NCBI RefSeq assembly: GCF_017308015.1
Contig: NZ_JAFKFW010000021.1
Location: 28,460 to 92,459 of the forward strand
Origin: Allobosea sp.
GTDB taxonomy: Bacteria > Pseudomonadota > Alphaproteobacteria > Rhizobiales > Beijerinckiaceae
Reading direction: 5' to 3'
DNA: 64,000 bases
Shown here: in pieces, positions 43,744-55,888 of the stretch
Layout of the letters: every line of letters begins with the position of its first letter
Position numbering within the stretch: position 1 is the stretch's first letter
Position numbers and translations under genes: made by a program
The notes under the pieces: model-generated
Told to the model about the DNA's origin: nothing
The model's database searches: none
The model's input: the letters and a program-made list of their open reading frames with translations, nothing else

Positions 43744-43875
43744 CACACTCACTCCGAAAGACGCGACTGCTGGATGAGGCGTTGTCGAGCTCTGACGGCT
43801 GCCGCCCTTGACTCTAGGAAAGCGCCGAGGGCGGTGCCTTGTAAAGCTGGAAGCTGGAACGTGGTTTCCGGCCGC

Positions 43876-44721
43876 TCAGATCATCGGCAGCGAAGCGGGC
43901 TTGCGCCCACGTGGGAAAGCCGCGTCGATCCGGGCGATCTCGGCCTCGGAGAGCACGAGATTCAACGCGCCTGCATTGTCCTCGACATGCGCGACGCGCC
44001 CGGCCTTTGGGATCGCGAAGACGCTTTCGCGCCGGGTCAGGAAGGCGAGCGCGATCTGCCGCGGCGTCGCGCCATGGCTGGCGGCGATCTCGGCCAGAAC
44101 CTTGCCCTGCACGCTGCCGGGAGCCGGGAAATCGTCATGGCCGAAGGGGCTGTAGGCGACGACGGCGACGCCGTGCTCCTCGCACCACGGCATCACCGCA
44201 TGCTCGATGGCGCGCTCGCGCAGATGGTAGAGCACCTGATTGCAGGCGATCTTGCCCTTGCCGGCCGCGGCGAGCGCCTCGTCGAGATCGTCCTCGTCGA
44301 AATTGCTGACGCCCCAGGACAGGATCTTGCCCTCCTGCTTCAGCGCCTCGAACGCGGCGAAGGTTTCCGCGAGAGGATGGGGGCCACGCCAATGCAGCAG
44401 ATAGCAGTCGAGCCGGTTGGTTCTAAGATGCCGCAGAGAGCGCTCGCAGGCAGCCCGAACGCCTTGCCGCGAGGCATTGTGCGGCAGCACTTTCGAGACC
44501 AGGAAGACCTCGTCGCGCCGGCTAGCAATGGCCTCGCCGATCAGTGCCTCGGCGCGGCCATCGCCATACATCTCGGCGGTGTCGATATGCCTCAGCCCGA
44601 GATCGAGCCCGCGGCGGAAGGCGGCGATCGCCTCGCGCCGGTCGCCTTGCTCGCTATACCAGCTCCCCTGGCCGATCGAGGGAACGAGCGGGCCCGAGGC
44701 TCCGAAGCTGCGCTGCATCAC
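43876..44721 (-). CDS. Aldo/keto reductase family protein
   Basis: A 281-residue TIM-barrel NADP(H) oxidoreductase. The AKR active-site Asp and Tyr lie in HIDTAEMYGDGRAEALIGEAI, the catalytic Lys in LVSKVLP, and the catalytic His region in DCYLLHWRGPHP. SWGVSNFDEDDL is the usual strand 6 motif. The substrate is unknown. The gene is 11 bp downstream of the small lipoprotein gene. Confidence 0.9.
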   Translation of the reverse strand: MMQRSFGASGPLVPSIGQGSWYSEQGDRREAIAAFRRGLDLGLRHIDTAEMYGDGRAEALIGEAIASRRDEVFLVSKVLPHNASRQGVRAACERSLRHLRTNRLDCYLLHWRGPHPLAETFAAFEALKQEGKILSWGVSNFDEDDLDEALAAAGKGKIACNQVLYHLRERAIEHAVMPWCEEHGVAVVAYSPFGHDDFPAPGSVQGKVLAEIAASHGATPRQIALAFLTRRESVFAIPKAGRVAHVEDNAGALNLVLSEAEIARIDAAFPRGRKPASLPMI

Positions 44722-44732
44722 GCTTTCTCCAG

Positions 44733-45155
44733 CTAATCGACGGTGATCCCGAACCGCTCGTAGCGGATTTCGCCATCATTGTAGCGGATGCGCACGAGGA
44801 AGCTGTCCGCCCCGCGATAGCCGGGCTTCGACGTGTATTCGAAGGCGAGCGAAGGCCCGACCTTGCCGTTGCAATGCCGGAACGGGCCGGGCCCGTACTC
44901 GGCCGCAGCCTTGCGCGTCGCCAGCCGGACCTTGCCGTGCCGGGGCGGCTCGGTCAGCACGCCCTTGGGGCGGGAGATCGGCCGGCAGCGCGCGTCCATC
45001 GTCATGAAGGTCTTCTGCAGGAAGGTGCGCTTCCCCGATGCGACCCGTTCCGTGCTGTCGGCCTGCCCGGGTGCGGCGCCCTCGGTCGTGACGCAGCCGC
45101 CGAGCAGGCCGCAGAGCAGCGTGGCAGCGAGGAGGGTCAGTCCGGGAATGGGCAT
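44733..45155 (-). CDS. Small putative lipoprotein, unknown function
   Basis: A 140-residue protein with a lipoprotein signal (MPIPGLTLLAATLLCGLLGGC, Cys ~21). The mature part contains MDARCRPISRPKGVLTEPPRHGKVRL and a later YTSKPGYRGADSFLVRIRYNDGE, reminiscent of the cadherin-like/Ig-like 'P.YGT(F)xxtP..G..G.D.F' repeat. Two Cys in the mature domain may pair. No functional family is recognised. Confidence 0.65.
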   Translation of the reverse strand: MPIPGLTLLAATLLCGLLGGCVTTEGAAPGQADSTERVASGKRTFLQKTFMTMDARCRPISRPKGVLTEPPRHGKVRLATRKAAAEYGPGPFRHCNGKVGPSLAFEYTSKPGYRGADSFLVRIRYNDGEIRYERFGITVD

Positions 45156-45196
45156 GGCTTTCCCCGTTGGCTAGGCAGATCGAAGCGGGACAGGCT

Positions 45197-46519
45197 CTAG
45201 GTTGGTGGCGTGCCGTTATCCGACAGCACTTCGCCCGCGAGATAGAGCGAGCCGCAGATCAGGATGCGCGGAGGAGCCGGCCAGTCGCGCGCGGCGATCG
45301 CCCGCAGCGCCTGCTCGACCGAGCTCGAGACTTCTGCGACGAGCCCGGCGTTGCGGGCTGCCTCCGCGACCTCCTCGGCCGGGCGCGCGGCCAGCGAATT
45401 ATGGATCGGCACGGCGTAGAGCATCTGCGCCAGCCCTTTGAAATGGCGCAGCGTCGCGGTCGCGTCCTTGGTCGAGAGCAGCCCGGTGATCATCACCAGT
45501 GGCGCCGGATTGCGGTCGGCAAGATCGGCCATCGCCTGGGCGAGCACGCGCCCGCCATCGGGATTATGCCCGCCGTCGAGCCAGAGTTCGGCACGATCAG
45601 GCACGATCTCGGCCAGCGCGCCTCGGGACAGGCGCTGCAACCGTGCCGGCCAGTCGGCATTGCGCATGCCATCCTCGAAGGCGCTGGCAGGCAGGGCGCC
45701 ATAGCCGGCGGCCCGCAGCGCGGCAATCGCGGTGCCGGCATTGATATGCTGGTGCCTGCCGGAGAGGCGCGGCAAGGGCAGATCGAGCAGCCCGTCCTGA
45801 TCCTCGTAGACCAGCCGTCCGCCGGCCTCATGGACATTGAAATCCTGCGCGCCGATCAGGATTTTCGAGGCACCCGCGCGCTCGGCCGCTGCTTCCAGAA
45901 CGGCGGTCGGCTCCGGCTCCTGCGGGGCGATCACGGCCGGCGCGCCGCGCTTGAAGATACCGGCCTTCTCGCCGGCGATCTTGGTGACGGTGTCGCCGAG
46001 GTACTCGGAATGGTCGAGCGAGACCGGCGTCACCACCGTGCAGGCCGGATGAGCGATGACATTGGTCGCATCGAAGCGCCCGCCGAGCCCCACTTCCAGC
46101 AGCAGCACATCGGCAGGATGCTCGGCGAAGAGCAGCAGGCCGGCCGCCGTCGTCATCTCGAAGAAAGTGATGGGATCGCCGGCATTGGCGGCCTCGCAGC
46201 GCTCCAGCGTCTCGACCAGTTTGTCCTCGTCGACGAAGCGCCCGCCGCCGGGCGCACCGAGCCGGATGCGCTCGTGGAAGCGCACCAGATGCGGCGAAAT
46301 ATAGACATGGACCGAGAGGCCGGCCGCCTCGAGGATCGCCCGCATGAAGGCGATGGTCGATCCCTTGCCGTTGGTGCCGGCGACATGGATCACCGGCGGC
46401 AGCTTCTTCTGGGGATCGCCGAGCCGCTCGAGCAAGGTCAGGATGCGGCCGAGCGAGAGATCGATAAGCTTTGGATGCAGCGCCATGAAGCGCGCGAGCA
46501 AGGCGTCGGAAGACCCCAT
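45197..46519 (-). CDS. folC: Bifunctional folylpolyglutamate/dihydrofolate synthase
   Basis: A 440-residue Mur-ligase-like enzyme of folate metabolism. The P-loop is HVAGTNGKGSTIAFM, the Omega-loop/DHF region is YISPHLVRFHERIRLG, the FEMTTAAGLLLFA segment follows, and a second domain carries LDGGHNPDGGRVLAQAM. It adds glutamate to dihydropteroate and folates. It is the last gene of the trpA-accD-folC run, an order conserved in many alphaproteobacteria. Confidence 0.94.
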   Translation of the reverse strand: MGSSDALLARFMALHPKLIDLSLGRILTLLERLGDPQKKLPPVIHVAGTNGKGSTIAFMRAILEAAGLSVHVYISPHLVRFHERIRLGAPGGGRFVDEDKLVETLERCEAANAGDPITFFEMTTAAGLLLFAEHPADVLLLEVGLGGRFDATNVIAHPACTVVTPVSLDHSEYLGDTVTKIAGEKAGIFKRGAPAVIAPQEPEPTAVLEAAAERAGASKILIGAQDFNVHEAGGRLVYEDQDGLLDLPLPRLSGRHQHINAGTAIAALRAAGYGALPASAFEDGMRNADWPARLQRLSRGALAEIVPDRAELWLDGGHNPDGGRVLAQAMADLADRNPAPLVMITGLLSTKDATATLRHFKGLAQMLYAVPIHNSLAARPAEEVAEAARNAGLVAEVSSSVEQALRAIAARDWPAPPRILICGSLYLAGEVLSDNGTPPT

Positions 46520-46545
46520 GACGTGACGGCCCCCCGCCGCAGAAT

Positions 46546-47445
46546 TCAGACCGCCTCGGCCACCGGGCGCGCGGGCGCAGCCGGCTCTTCCTTCACGACC
46601 GGCTGCTTCGTCAGCAGGCGGCCGAGCCGGGCGAGCGTCTCCGGCAGGTCGCGGCGATGCACGACCATGTCGACCATGCCGTGATCCTTGAGATATTCGG
46701 AGCGCTGGAAGCCGTCGGGCAGCTTCTCGCGGATCGTCTGCTCGATCACGCGCGGGCCGGCAAAGCCGATCAGTGCACCGGGCTCGGCGATATGGACGTC
46801 GCCCAGCATCGCATAGGAGGCGGTGACGCCACCCGTGGTCGGGTTGGTCAGGACGACGAAATAGGGCAGGCCCGCTGCCCGCAGGCGCCGCACCGCGACG
46901 GTCGTGCGCGGCAATTGCATCAGGGAGAGGATGCCTTCCTGCATGCGCGCGCCGCCCGACGCCGCGAAGACGACATACGGTGTCTTCTTGTCGAGCGCGG
47001 TCTCGGCGCCCTTCACGAAGGCCTCGCCTGCGGCCATGCCCAGCGAGCCGCCCATGAAGTGGAAATCCTGCACGGCCAGCGTCATCGGCAGGCCCTTGAC
47101 CCGGCCATAGCCGATCTTGAAGGCGTCCTGCATGCCGGTCTTGGCGCGGGCGTCCTTCAGCCGGTCGACATAGCGCTTCTCGTCACGGAATTTCAGGGGA
47201 TCGATCGCAACTTCCGGCAGGGCGACGTCGAGCCACTTGCCGTCGTCGAAGGTCAGGCGCAGGCGCTCCGGCGCGGTGACGCGCATATGATGCTCGGAGC
47301 CGGGGATGACATAGCCATTGGCCTCGACATCCTTGTGGAACACCATCTGCCCGGAATCGGGGCACTTGATCCAGAGGTTTTCCGGGCTCTCGCGCTTGAA
47401 CAGTGTCTTGATGCGCGGCCGGACGACTTCGGAAATCCAGTTCAT
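46546..47445 (-). CDS. accD: Acetyl-CoA carboxylase carboxyltransferase subunit beta
   Basis: A 299-residue subunit that with AccA transfers CO2 from carboxybiotin to acetyl-CoA, the first step of fatty acid synthesis. The crotonase-like core is intact ([72 protein letters not shown]). The N-terminal zinc ribbon is degenerate: CPDSG...[10 protein letters not shown] keeps only one of the four E. coli cysteines, a state typical of Hyphomicrobiales. It sits between trpA and folC. Confidence 0.95.
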   Translation of the reverse strand: MNWISEVVRPRIKTLFKRESPENLWIKCPDSGQMVFHKDVEANGYVIPGSEHHMRVTAPERLRLTFDDGKWLDVALPEVAIDPLKFRDEKRYVDRLKDARAKTGMQDAFKIGYGRVKGLPMTLAVQDFHFMGGSLGMAAGEAFVKGAETALDKKTPYVVFAASGGARMQEGILSLMQLPRTTVAVRRLRAAGLPYFVVLTNPTTGGVTASYAMLGDVHIAEPGALIGFAGPRVIEQTIREKLPDGFQRSEYLKDHGMVDMVVHRRDLPETLARLGRLLTKQPVVKEEPAAPARPVAEAV

Positions 47446-47550
47446 CGGATGAATCCCTGATGGGCTTGCGGCGCTTGCGCGCCGTCACGCCGAAAATGGG
47501 GTCGGGCCTGCCGGCGGGCAAGCGGCGCGACCATGGAACGAAACCTGGGC

Positions 47551-48396
47551 TCAGGCCGCCTTGGCGACGGAGCGGATGCCCCGGGCGAGCTCGCTGACCA
47601 GCGAGGTGACAGCCGAAACCGTCTTTTCCGTGGCCTTGCCCTGGTCATCGAGCGAGAGGCGGACGCGCTCGACCAGCGCCGAGCCGACGACGACGCCGTC
47701 CGCCCGCTTGGCGATGGTGGCGGCATCCTCGGCGGTCTTGACGCCGAAGCCGACCGCGACGGGCAGGTCGGTATGGCGCTTGATCCGCGCAACGGCATCG
47801 CCGACCGCGCCGTAATCGGCGATGGCGCCGCCGGTCACGCCGGTGACCGAGACGTAATAGACGAAGCCGGAGGTGTTCTGCAGCACCTTGGGCAGGCGCT
47901 TGTCGTCGGTCGTCGGCGTCGCCAGGCGGATGAAGGAGACACCGGCCTTCAGCGCCGGCAGGCAGAGCTCCTCATCCTCTTCCGGTGGCAGGTCGACGAC
48001 GATCAGGCCGTCGATGCCGACGCGGCGGGCATCCGTCAGGAAGGCTTCCACGCCATAGGCCCAGATCGGGTTGTAATAGCCCATCAGCACGATCGGCGTG
48101 TCATGGCCGGCCTTGCGGAAGCTCTCGACCATGGCGAGCGTCTTTCGGAGGGTCTGGCCGGCCTTGAGCGCGCGCTGGCCGGCGAGCTGGACCGGCACGC
48201 CGTCCGCCATCGGGTCGGTGAAGGGCACGCCGAGTTCGATCACGTCGGCGCCTGCTCCGGGCAGGGCCGCGAGGATCGCGCTGGAGGTCTCGAAATCCGG
48301 ATCTCCGGCGGTGACGAAGGTCACCAGCGCCGCCCGGCCCTCGCGGGCGCAGGTCTGGAAACGGTTCTGGATGCGGGTCTGGCCGGTCTCTGTCAT
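47551..48396 (-). CDS. trpA: Tryptophan synthase alpha chain
   Basis: A 281-residue TIM barrel that cleaves indole-3-glycerol phosphate and channels indole to TrpB. Catalytic Glu ([17 protein letters not shown]) and Asp ([13 protein letters not shown]) are present, and the phosphate-binding region is [15 protein letters not shown] with VVVGSALV. The start at 48396 (MTETGQTR) lies 78 bp from divergent hrpB. trpF/trpB, usually upstream, are not adjacent here because hrpB intervenes. Confidence 0.95.
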   Translation of the reverse strand: MTETGQTRIQNRFQTCAREGRAALVTFVTAGDPDFETSSAILAALPGAGADVIELGVPFTDPMADGVPVQLAGQRALKAGQTLRKTLAMVESFRKAGHDTPIVLMGYYNPIWAYGVEAFLTDARRVGIDGLIVVDLPPEEDEELCLPALKAGVSFIRLATPTTDDKRLPKVLQNTSGFVYYVSVTGVTGGAIADYGAVGDAVARIKRHTDLPVAVGFGVKTAEDAATIAKRADGVVVGSALVERVRLSLDDQGKATEKTVSAVTSLVSELARGIRSVAKAA

Positions 48397-48474
48397 GCCG
48401 CAGCGGTTAGCATGACGAAGGCTGGCTGGCGAGTGGCTTGCGTGCGCGACGCGCCTGCGCCACATCGGCCGGGC

Positions 48475-50979
48475 ATGCGCGCCTTCGACACGCCCCTTCC
48501 GATCGACGCCGTTCTCGGCGATCTCGCCGCCGCCTTGCGGGCGCGGCCGAATGCCGTGCTGGTCGCGCCGCCCGGCGCCGGCAAGACGACGCGCGTGCCG
48601 CTCGCCCTGCTCGACGAGCCCTGGACGAGGGGCGGCAAGCTGATCGTGCTCGAACCGCGCCGTCTGGCGGCGCGCGGAGCGGCAAACCGGATGGCGCAGA
48701 CGCTGGGCGAGCGCGTCGGCGAGACCGTGGGCCTGCGTGTCCGCCTCGGCTCGAAGATCGGCCCTAGGACGCGCATCGAGGTCGTAACGGAGGGCGTCTT
48801 CGCCCGCATGATCCTCGACGATCCCGCACTCGACGGTGTTGCCGCCGTACTCTTCGACGAGTTTCACGAGCGCTCGCTGGATGCCGATTTCGGCCTGGCG
48901 CTGGCGCTCGATGCGCAGGGCGGGCTGCGCGAGGACCTGCGCATCCTCGTGATGTCCGCGACGCTTGATGGCGCCCGCGTCGCAAGACTGCTCGGCGATG
49001 CGCCGGTGATCGAGAGCGAGGGCCGCGCTTATCCGATCGAGACGCGCTATCGCGGCCGCGACCCGCTGAAGCGCATCGAGGATCAGGTCACCGAGACGGT
49101 GCTGCTGGCGCTCAACGAGCAGCCGGGCTCGCAGCTCGTCTTCCTGCCCGGCCAGGGCGAGATCCGCCGCGTCGAGGAGCGCTTGCGCGAAAGACTGCGC
49201 GACACGAGCGTCGAGATCGCCCCGCTCTATGGCGCGCTCGACCAGCGCGAGCAGGATCGCGCCGTGCTCCCCGCACCAATGGGTAGGCGCAAGATCGTGC
49301 TCGCGACGGCCATCGCCGAGACCTCGCTGACCATCGAGGGCGTGCGTGTCGTCATCGATTCCGGCCTCGCCCGCGTTCCGGTCTACGAGCCCGATATCGG
49401 CGTGACGCGGCTGGAGACCCGCCGCGTCAGCCGCGCGGCTGCCGACCAGCGCTGCGGTCGTGCCGGCCGTACCGAGCCGGGAATCTGCTACCGGCTCTGG
49501 GAGGAGGCTGCGACCGGCGCGCTCGAAGCCTTTGCCCGTCCCGAAATCCTCTCGGCCGACCTCAGCCCGCTCCTGCTCGACTGCGCCGCCTGGGGCGTGG
49601 GCGACCCGACGACGCTGGCTTTCCTCGACCAGCCGCCCGCGCCGGCCCTCAAGGAGGCGCGTGCCCTGCTCGCCAACATCGGTGCGCTCGACGCCGATGG
49701 CCGCATCACACCGGACGGACGCGCCTTGCAGGCACTGCCCTTGCCGCCGCGCCTCGCGCGCATGGTCGTGGCTGCGGCCCGTTTCGGGCAGGCCGATGTC
49801 GCGGCCGATCTGGCGGCCGTGCTGGTCGAGCGCGGCCTCGGCGGCGATGTGATCGATCTGGCCGAACGGCTGGAACGCTACGGCCGCGAGCGCGGCGGGC
49901 GGGCCGGCGACATGCGCCGCCTCGCCGAAGGCTGGGCGCGTACCGCCGAGCGCAGCATCGGCAAGGATCGGCTTGAGGCCGGCGAAGCCCTGTTGCCAGG
50001 CCTCCTTCTCGCCTTCGCCTACCCGGACCGTGTCGCCAAGGCGCGCGCGCTGGGCTCGGGCCAATATCTCCTCGCCAATGGTCGCGGCGGGGCGCTGGAA
50101 CCGCCGCAGCGTCTGGCACGCGAGCCCTATGTCGTCGTTGCCGAGATGACAGGTTCGGCCCAGCAGGCCCGCATCATGGCCGCCGCCGCGATCAGCGAAG
50201 CCGAGATCGCGACGCTGGTTTCCCATGGCCTGGCCCCTTTCGCCATCGCGGAGCGCGAAGAAGCAAGCTTCGATCGTACGGCACGCGCCCTTCGCGTCCG
50301 GGCTGTGCGCCGTTACGGGGCGCTCTCGCTGTCGGAACGGCCCCTTTCCGTCGCCGACACCCCGGAGAATGCCGAAGCGCTGGCCAAGGGCATCGCGGCG
50401 CTCGGCATCAATCTTCTGCCCTGGACCAAGGGGCAGAACCAGTTGCGCGAACGCACCGCCTTCCTGCGCAAGGCCGAGCCGGACGCCGGCTGGCCCGACC
50501 TTTCCGACGAAGGTCTGGCGCTAGAGCCGGAACTCTGGCTGGCGCCGCATCTCGTCGGCCGCGCCTCGCTGGCTTCAATCCAGCCCTCCGATCTTGATTC
50601 TGCGTTGGCAGGGCTGCTCCCGTGGGAACTGAAGCGCCGGCTCGATCAGGAGGCGCCGACCCATTTCACCGCGCCGACCGGCTCTTCGCTTGCGGTCGAC
50701 TATGCCGCCGAGGCTGGCCCGACCATTTCGGTCAGGGTGCAGGAGCTTTACGGGCTGGCGATCCATCCGGCTCTGGCGGGTGGGCGCGTGCCGCTCGTCC
50801 TGGAGCTGCTCTCTCCTGCCCATCGGCCGATCCAGGTCACGCGCGATTTGCCCGGCTTCTGGCGCGGCTCATGGGCAGCGGTGAAAGCGGACATGAAGGG
50901 GCGCTATCCCCGCCATCTCTGGCCGGACGACCCCGCCGCTGCCCTGCCGACGACGCGGGCCAAGCCGCGCGGAACGTAG
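48475..50979 (+). CDS. hrpB: ATP-dependent helicase HrpB
   Basis: An 834-residue DEAH-box helicase, the usual HrpB size. Motif I is [12 protein letters not shown], motif II is [17 protein letters not shown], motif III is VMSATLDG, and motif VI is [12 protein letters not shown]. The HA2 region and the HrpB C-terminal domain ([49 protein letters not shown]) are complete. Its substrate in bacteria is not settled. The start at 48475 ([11 protein letters not shown]) was chosen over 48412. Confidence 0.95.
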   Translation: MRAFDTPLPIDAVLGDLAAALRARPNAVLVAPPGAGKTTRVPLALLDEPWTRGGKLIVLEPRRLAARGAANRMAQTLGERVGETVGLRVRLGSKIGPRTRIEVVTEGVFARMILDDPALDGVAAVLFDEFHERSLDADFGLALALDAQGGLREDLRILVMSATLDGARVARLLGDAPVIESEGRAYPIETRYRGRDPLKRIEDQVTETVLLALNEQPGSQLVFLPGQGEIRRVEERLRERLRDTSVEIAPLYGALDQREQDRAVLPAPMGRRKIVLATAIAETSLTIEGVRVVIDSGLARVPVYEPDIGVTRLETRRVSRAAADQRCGRAGRTEPGICYRLWEEAATGALEAFARPEILSADLSPLLLDCAAWGVGDPTTLAFLDQPPAPALKEARALLANIGALDADGRITPDGRALQALPLPPRLARMVVAAARFGQADVAADLAAVLVERGLGGDVIDLAERLERYGRERGGRAGDMRRLAEGWARTAERSIGKDRLEAGEALLPGLLLAFAYPDRVAKARALGSGQYLLANGRGGALEPPQRLAREPYVVVAEMTGSAQQARIMAAAAISEAEIATLVSHGLAPFAIAEREEASFDRTARALRVRAVRRYGALSLSERPLSVADTPENAEALAKGIAALGINLLPWTKGQNQLRERTAFLRKAEPDAGWPDLSDEGLALEPELWLAPHLVGRASLASIQPSDLDSALAGLLPWELKRRLDQEAPTHFTAPTGSSLAVDYAAEAGPTISVRVQELYGLAIHPALAGGRVPLVLELLSPAHRPIQVTRDLPGFWRGSWAAVKADMKGRYPRHLWPDDPAAALPTTRAKPRGT

Positions 50980-50981
50980 AT

Positions 50982-51788
50982 CTAGTTCCCCATCCGGTCG
51001 CGCCATTGCCGCTCGCCGGCGAGACAGGTCGCGATATTGCCGGACTGTGCCTTGTGGACGGTCGCGTCGGCCGGCGCTTCGGCGATCTCGCGCAGCAGCT
51101 TCGTCTTCGTCGCCTCGACGAACTGGCTCTTCTCGCGGATCGGGATCACGAAGGCGCCGATGCCGGTGATGACGCAGTCGGTGTAATAGGTGTCGAGGTT
51201 GTCGATGTCGAAATAGCCGGCCTGCTTCAGCATCACCGGCAGGCCATTGATGGCGATGCCCTTGGCGCCGGCCTCGTCGCGCGCGGCGGTGACCGGCCGC
51301 CCGTCGTTGTTCGCGCCGTCGCCGGAGATGTCGATCACGCGACGCATCGCCGTGACGTTGGATTGTTCGAGCAATTGCACGCCGAGATCGATCGCGCCCG
51401 AGATCGAGGTGCGCCGGCCGCGCCGCGTCGGCGCCTCGCCCAGTTCCTCGGCGAAGGCGATCGCCGCCGCCGGCCCGTCGATCACCTTCCAGGGCCGCAC
51501 GACGTGCTGGAAGCTGCCGCCGGCCCATTCGAAATAGGTCACCGCGATCTTGCCGACCGCGCCCTTGTCGATGGCGTCGTGAAGCTGCTTCGAGCGGAAG
51601 GCCTCGATATAGCCGTTGCGCTGCAGGGCGAGCTCGTCGAGATCCATCGAATAGGAGACATCGACTGCCAGTACGAGCGCGACATCGACCTCCTCGGGCG
51701 GTGCCGTCGCCGTCTGGGCTCGTGGCGGGGCGGGTTGCCAAAGCGCCGCCGCTGCCAGACATGAGAGACCGTACAGCCAGCGCCGCAT
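50982..51788 (-). CDS. DUF1194 family secreted VWA-domain protein
   Basis: A 268-residue exported protein with a signal peptide (MRRWLYGLSCLAAAALWQP). Almost the whole mature part is a von Willebrand A-type fold. The MIDAS motif is LAVDVSYSMD, with further metal-site residues in SGDGANNDGR and around TSISGAIDLG. The family is common in alphaproteobacteria and is of unknown function; metal-dependent ligand binding is likely. It converges on hrpB, 2 bp apart. Confidence 0.85.
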   Translation of the reverse strand: MRRWLYGLSCLAAAALWQPAPPRAQTATAPPEEVDVALVLAVDVSYSMDLDELALQRNGYIEAFRSKQLHDAIDKGAVGKIAVTYFEWAGGSFQHVVRPWKVIDGPAAAIAFAEELGEAPTRRGRRTSISGAIDLGVQLLEQSNVTAMRRVIDISGDGANNDGRPVTAARDEAGAKGIAINGLPVMLKQAGYFDIDNLDTYYTDCVITGIGAFVIPIREKSQFVEATKTKLLREIAEAPADATVHKAQSGNIATCLAGERQWRDRMGN

Positions 51789-51901
51789 CGCCACCTCCGT
51801 CGCCATTCGCGAAAGGAAGTGTGCGCCCGGTCGGGATGCGCGCCAAGCCGGAAATCCGGCTGATGACACCTGTTTCGATAGCAAATTCGCGAGCGGCGCT
51901 C

Positions 51902-54027
<2,126 letters not shown>

Positions 54028-54106
54028 TCAACATTTGACAGCGCCGCTTACCCCGACTAACGGACGCGCCTGCTTTTAAAAACTCGATGATTGAAGGTCC
54101 GACGCA

Positions 54107-54502
54107 GTGGCGAAACCGGAACTCGGAACGAAGCGCGTTTGCCCGGTCACGGGCCGCAAATTTTATGACCTGGACAAGGACCCGATTGTCTCGCCCTATA
54201 CGGGGCAGGCTTATCCGCGGGCGATGTTCGAGCCGCAGGCGAAGGCCGTCGCGCCGAAGCCCGATGCCGACGAGGAAGACGAGGCCGAGGCCGCCGACAG
54301 CGCCGTCGAGCTCGTTTCGCTCGACGAGGCGGATGCCGAGGCTTCCGAGAAGGAGCCCGTCGTCACCAGCGAGGACGATATCGAGGTCGAGGACGTCGGC
54401 GACGACGACGAGGACGACACCTTCCTGGAGGAGGATGAGGAAGGCGACGACGACGTCTCCGACCTGATCGATGGCGATATCGAAGGCGACGAGGACAACT
54501 GA
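54107..54502 (+). CDS. TIGR02300-type acidic protein with FYDL motif
   Basis: A 131-residue protein with a GTG start. The N-terminal ~45 residues are conserved (MAKPELGTKRVCPVTGRKFYDLDKDPIVSPYTG), with a Cys in a CPVTG knuckle-like motif. The rest is extremely acidic (about 40% Asp/Glu). Family members in alphaproteobacteria lie beside aroA-cmk as here; their function is unknown. The low pI and disordered tail suggest a nucleic-acid mimic or protein-binding role, but this is speculation. Confidence 0.85.
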   Translation: MAKPELGTKRVCPVTGRKFYDLDKDPIVSPYTGQAYPRAMFEPQAKAVAPKPDADEEDEAEAADSAVELVSLDEADAEASEKEPVVTSEDDIEVEDVGDDDEDDTFLEEDEEGDDDVSDLIDGDIEGDEDN

Positions 54503-54668
54503 TCCTCAGCCCTGAAAAAAGATGACGACAAAGCGACATTAGGCGCTTGTGTCTTCCGCCCGGGCCGCCTATAGAGCGCTTCGTCGCCGACAGGGCGGCC
54601 CGGACGGAACCGCCGAGGCGGTATCAGAATCCGGTTGGTGATCGGTCCCCAAGCCGATCATCGCGAGT

Positions 54669-54744
<76 letters not shown>

Positions 54745-55069
54745 AATTTCCCCCGCAGGCACTTATCCGGCCGAGCCTCAGGGTCGACATTGCGACGCAG
54801 CCCGACATGGCGCGCGGCTCCGGGACGAGCCGGGATGTGTTTGCACGATCGTTCGCCGCGCCTCACGTGATTTGCACAAGCCCGGCAGGTATCGCGAATG
54901 ATTTCGGCCGCGGGCCGGAGCCAGGCGAGCGGCCCTCATGATCGCATCGTGCGCGCCGGCCCCTCCCTTTGCTCTGCCAGCCGGCGCGAATCATTCGGCA
55001 ACTTGCCTTGAGGCAAGAGAAGCGCATCAGCGTGGTGACAAGTCGCACGCCCCGTGGAAGGAAGCAGGA
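54745..55069. other. Intergenic region after tRNA-Ala, nothing recognised
   Basis: About 325 bp between the tRNA and the next gene. I see no convincing ORF, strong hairpin or repeat. Part of it presumably holds the promoter of the 93-residue gene at 55070, whose GGAAGGAAGCAGGA ribosome-binding site lies at the right edge. Confidence 0.4.
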
Positions 55070-55351
55070 ATGGCCAAGCGCACGAAATCCAAAGCTCTCG
55101 ATACCGAGTTCACCATGTTCGACGTCGTCTACGAAGACGGATCGAGAACCTCCAACCGGCGCGTTCTGACGGCTTTACTCGGCGGGCTGGACGGCGATGA
55201 GCCAGCTCGGACAGCTATCATGGAGCAGGACCAGGTCATCTCGGAGAAGTCGGGCAAACCGCCCTTGGCGATTGCGACGATCGCCCGTTCGTCCAAGGCG
55301 GTGGCCGAACCGGATCAGCGCAAGGATGCCCGGAAGAAGCGACCGGGGTAG
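55070..55351 (+). CDS. Small conserved hypothetical protein
   Basis: A 93-residue soluble protein from the ATG at 55070 after AGCAGGA. It starts with a basic patch (MAKRTKSKALDTEFTMFDVVYEDGS), followed by a strand-turn (DGSRTSNRRVLTALLGGLDGDEPARTAIMEQD) and a basic C-terminus (DQRKDARKKRPG). Similar short proteins occur as hypothetical genes in Hyphomicrobiales. No function can be assigned. Confidence 0.6.
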   Translation: MAKRTKSKALDTEFTMFDVVYEDGSRTSNRRVLTALLGGLDGDEPARTAIMEQDQVISEKSGKPPLAIATIARSSKAVAEPDQRKDARKKRPG

Positions 55352-55402
55352 AAGGCCGCCCGGTTTCGGACGCGATCGAGGGGTGCTGAGCCGATATCTG
55401 CT

Positions 55403-55888
55403 TTGCAGGGCATCCTGCGCGAGCCGCGCTATGACCTGGTCAAGGCGCCGACGCCGCCGCAGCGCCTCCCCGGCTTCGAGCGCCCGCTCGGCGGCAACAA
55501 GCTGCGCAGCCTCGAATTCTGGCTCGGCGCCGCACTGCGCGAGCATGCCGACATCATTCTTGTCGCGGGCGGGTTGACGTCTGATCTTCTGCCGTCTCGC
55601 CGCCGCCGCCTCGATGGCGGGGCTCGACTGCGTGATCATCTGCAATGCGAGGATAACCCTGCGAATCGCGAGCGCTCCTGCCTGAGCCGGCTGTTCGGCG
55701 CGGAAACGCGTTTTGTCGGCCCTGTCGCCGAGGAAGACCGCGACGTAGCGATGGGGGCGTTGCCCGCGGAGCTGAAGCGGCAGGGGCGGTCGTCCCATAT
55801 CGTCGGCGACGCCGTGCTCGGCGCCCACGGTTACGCGTTGGCCGCTTTCGAACTGCACGAGCAGTCGCAGCGCCGGTCAGAAGCTTGA
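55403..55888 (+). pseudogene. Decayed D-cysteine desulfhydrase / ACC deaminase-like gene
   Basis: An open 161-codon frame that looks like pieces of a PLP-dependent D-cysteine desulfhydrase (~330 residues normally). The lysine motif GGNKLRSLEFWLGAAL is followed by VAGGLTSD. The frame then reads nonsense (SRRRRLDGGARLRDHLQ) to ~55649, while the adjacent frame reads the expected CRLAAAASMAGLDCVIICNA. Afterwards SRLFGAETRFVGPVAEEDR and VVGDAVLGA-like sequence resume. The KRDDxTG segment before GGNK is missing and the C-terminal half is absent. A compensated frameshift pair plus two deletions indicate a pseudogene. Its end overlaps the convergent Gfo/Idh gene. Confidence 0.75.

Noticed and set aside
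47551-50226. Long frame joining trpA with sequence antisense to hrpB
   Set aside because: Only the trpA part (to 48396) is coding; the N-terminal extension is a shadow of hrpB, not a fusion protein.
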